Assembly: GCF_000718165.1 (NCBI RefSeq)
Contig: NZ_JOEY01000076.1
Span: 1-54,130 of the forward strand
Direction of reading: 5' to 3'
DNA from: Streptomyces fulvoviolaceus
GTDB taxonomy: Bacteria > Actinomycetota > Actinomycetes > Streptomycetales > Streptomycetaceae
Length of the DNA stretch: 54,130 nucleotides
Part shown: positions 52,397 to 54,130 of the stretch, in pieces
How positions within the stretch are numbered: position 1 is the stretch's first letter
Layout: the number at the start of each line of letters is the position of its first letter
The notes under the pieces: generated by a model
What the model saw: only the letters and a program-made list of their open reading frames with translations
The model's database searches: none
What the model was told of the DNA's origin: nothing
Position numbers and translations under genes: made by a program

Positions 52397-53308
52397 ATGG
52401 CATCGCAGCAGAGCAGCAGCGCCGACATGGAACTGGGCCGGTTCCTGCGCGCGCGTCGCACCCAGACGAGCCCCGACCAGGTCGGCCTCACCGTAGGAGC
52501 CGGTCTGCGCCGGACCCCCGGCCTGCGCCGCGAGGAGCTGGCCACGCTCGCCGGTATCAGCATCGACTATTACATCCGCCTGGAGCGCGGCAAGGAGACC
52601 CGTCCCAGTCCCTCTGTCCTCGACGCCCTGGCCCGCGCCCTGCACCTCGACGAGGCCGAGCACCAGCACATGCGCGACCTCGGCGCCCAGGCCGCCCGGT
52701 ACGCTCCCGAACTGCCGCCGCCCAGCCGAACCGTGCCCCCGCACCTGAAGCTGGTCCTGGAGACCTTGCGGCCGAGCCCGGCCTACGTCATCAGCCGCAG
52801 CATGGACCTGCTCGCCTGGAATCCCGGCGGCCTCGCCCTGTACGCGGGCCTCGCCGACTGGCCCGCCACGCAGCGCAACCTCGGCCGCTACCTCTTCCTC
52901 CACCCCACCGCGCACACCCTTTTCCAGGACGACTGGGAGTACCTGGTCCGCGGCTGCGTCGCCCGGCTCCGCGCCGTGGCCGGCACCGACCCGGACGCCC
53001 CCGATCTCACCAGTCTCGTGGGTGAACTCCTGCTCAAGAGCCCCGACTTCGCCAAGTTGTGGGAGCGCTACGAAGTTGTCGGCCGCAAGAAGATCCAGAA
53101 GACCTTCCACCATCCCGAGGTCGGCGACCTCACCCTGAGCGGCCAGAGCATGCAGCTTGAAGGCACCCCCGGCCAACGCCTCGGCGTCTACACCGCCGAA
53201 CCCGGCAGCCCCGACCACGACGCCATGCTCCTGCTCGACATGACCGCGCCGCAGCCCGCCGCACATCCCGACACGACGGCCGAACAGCGACGACGCACAC
53301 AGTCCTGA
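52397..53308 (+). CDS. XRE-family regulator with MmyB-like ligand-binding domain
   Basis: A 303-residue regulator. The helix-turn-helix, residues about 10-85, includes RRTPGLRREELATLAGISID and YYIRLERGKETRPSPSVLD. The C-terminal MmyB ligand-binding domain has LRPSPAYVISRSMDLLAWNP, YLFLHPTAHTLFQDDW, GELLLKSPDFAKLWERYEV and FHHPEVGDLTL. In this family the second domain has a PAS-like fold that binds fatty-acid-like molecules, and the genes usually sit beside dehydrogenases or exporters that they control. Box C lies directly upstream, so it probably governs itself, the divergent exporter and, through boxes A, B, D and E, the redox genes further left. Confidence 0.88.
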   Translation: MASQQSSSADMELGRFLRARRTQTSPDQVGLTVGAGLRRTPGLRREELATLAGISIDYYIRLERGKETRPSPSVLDALARALHLDEAEHQHMRDLGAQAARYAPELPPPSRTVPPHLKLVLETLRPSPAYVISRSMDLLAWNPGGLALYAGLADWPATQRNLGRYLFLHPTAHTLFQDDWEYLVRGCVARLRAVAGTDPDAPDLTSLVGELLLKSPDFAKLWERYEVVGRKKIQKTFHHPEVGDLTLSGQSMQLEGTPGQRLGVYTAEPGSPDHDAMLLLDMTAPQPAAHPDTTAEQRRRTQS

Positions 53309-53365
53309 CGAACACCTACTGCCTGTCAGGTACCTTCCCGTCTGCGCGGAGAGCGCTGCGCGGGC

Positions 53366-54130
53366 TCAGGTGGAGGACGACGTGGTCTCGTCCGCGGAAG
53401 CTGTCGGTCCGTGCGGAGTCGGCTGCGAGCCGAGCATGTCGAGAAGGACGAGGGCGTCGTAGGCGGCGGTGCCCGGCTCGGCGTAGTACGTGATGAGCCG
53501 GTGGCCCGGTGTGCCCTCCAGTTCCATGGACTGGTAGCCGAGGGTGAGGTCGCCGACCTCGGGGTGGTGGAACGTCTTGCGGCCGTGGGCGTGGCCCTTG
53601 ACGTCGTAGGGAGGAGTTCACCGGCGAGCCGGGTCAGGTCGGGGGCGTCCGGGTCGGTGCCGGCCAGGGCGCGCAGGCGGGCGACGCAGCCGCGGACCTG
53701 GGTGGCCCAGTCGTGGAAGAGGCCGCGGGCGGTGGGGTGGAGGAAGACGTAGCGGGCGATGTTGCGCTGCCTGGCCGGCCATTCCTCGATTCCGGAAAGC
53801 AGTCTCAGCCCGCTGGGGTTGGCCGCGAGGAGGTCGTTGGTACGGCTGACCACATGCGCGGGGTTCGGGCGCAGGTTCTCCAACAGCAGCTTCACGCCCG
53901 GCCGTATGGTGCGGCTGGGCGGCGTCGGAGGTTCCGGCGCGGTGCGGGCGGCGAGGGCGGCGAGGCTGCGCAGGTGCTCGTGCTCGTCGTCCTCCAGGAG
54001 CAGGGCGCGGGCCAGGGCGTCGACGACGGACGGGCTGGGGCGGGTTTCCTTGCCGCGCTCCAGGCGGGTGTAGTAGTCGATGCTGATGCCGGCCAGGGTG
54101 GCCAGTTCCTCACGGCGCAGCCCGGGCGTG
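53366..54130 (-). pseudogene. Second XRE/MmyB regulator, frameshifted and cut by the window edge
   Basis: A paralogue of the 52397 gene, entering from the right edge without its first about 35 residues. The frame reads TPGLRREELATLAGISIDYY, LRPNPAHVVSRTNDLLAANP and YVFLHPTARGLFHDW down to LAGELL (53611). There the paralogue's segment LKSPDFAKLWER is missing, and homology resumes in a different frame at YDVKGHAHGRKTFHHPEVGD, running to a TGA at 53366. A deletion of about 35-40 bases, not a multiple of three, accounts for both. The frame used before the deletion would continue to 53326 as Arg/Thr/Ser-rich nonsense. The DNA-binding half is intact. It is convergent with its paralogue, 57 bases apart. 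Confidence 0.78.

Overview
The window is high-GC actinobacterial DNA, almost certainly from the chromosome of a Streptomyces species. Codons end mostly in G or C. GTG starts and ATGA/GTGA overlaps are frequent. It carries genes typical of the group: an SsgA-like protein, WhiB, three LAL-type LuxR giants, a vanRS/vanJ-like locus and MmyB-type XRE regulators. No tRNA, rRNA, CRISPR array or intact insertion sequence was seen. The gene content is accessory: regulators, transporters, redox enzymes and several decaying genes.

Layout. 0-2.2 kb: start of a MarR-like gene, a 2H phosphoesterase, a small conserved protein and a PucR-like regulator. 2.7-6.3 kb: vanS and vanR transcribed away from a DD-carboxypeptidase (vanY-like) and vanJ; this is a glycopeptide-response locus without vanHAX in view. 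6.5-12.3 kb: esterase, TerC membrane protein, LLM flavin oxidoreductase, zinc ribbon, LysR, and an NADPH-FMN reductase divergent from a TetR with clear operators. 12.3-18.8 kb: a LacI regulator followed by 4-hydroxybenzoate hydroxylase and a benzaldehyde-type dehydrogenase, then thioredoxin, a disulfide-reductase-like flavoprotein and a peptide deformylase. 19-25.1 kb: PepSY membrane protein, truncated TPR gene, MarR, pirin, then a decaying stretch (frameshifted small gene, broken NDH-2) and an SsgA-like gene.

25.4-37.7 kb is dominated by three LAL regulators of about 940-970 residues. Two converge and share their stop codons; the third lies beyond a cupin gene and a glucokinase-sugar porter-WhiB group. 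The glucokinase has lost its N-terminal phosphate-binding motif. A near-identical 18-base element precedes two of the LAL genes.

37.9-54.1 kb looks like one regulon of redox genes, nearly all on the minus strand: a Tat-exported aldo/keto reductase, a metallophosphoesterase, an FMN-binding lipoprotein with an ApbE flavin transferase, a paoABCD-type exported molybdenum aldehyde oxidoreductase, a Tat/lipoprotein flavodoxin, an NmrA-like protein, a cytosolic aldo/keto reductase and a DHA2-type MFS transporter. Divergent from the transporter is an XRE/MmyB regulator, with a frameshifted paralogue facing it. Three copies of a rigid 68-base composite operator (TGGCA-N10-TGCCA, 18 bases, TGTGACAG-N14-CTGYC) and two partial copies lie only in the promoter regions of these units. 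This is the strongest candidate here for an undescribed system: an MmyB-controlled, largely extracytoplasmic flavin/molybdenum redox module.
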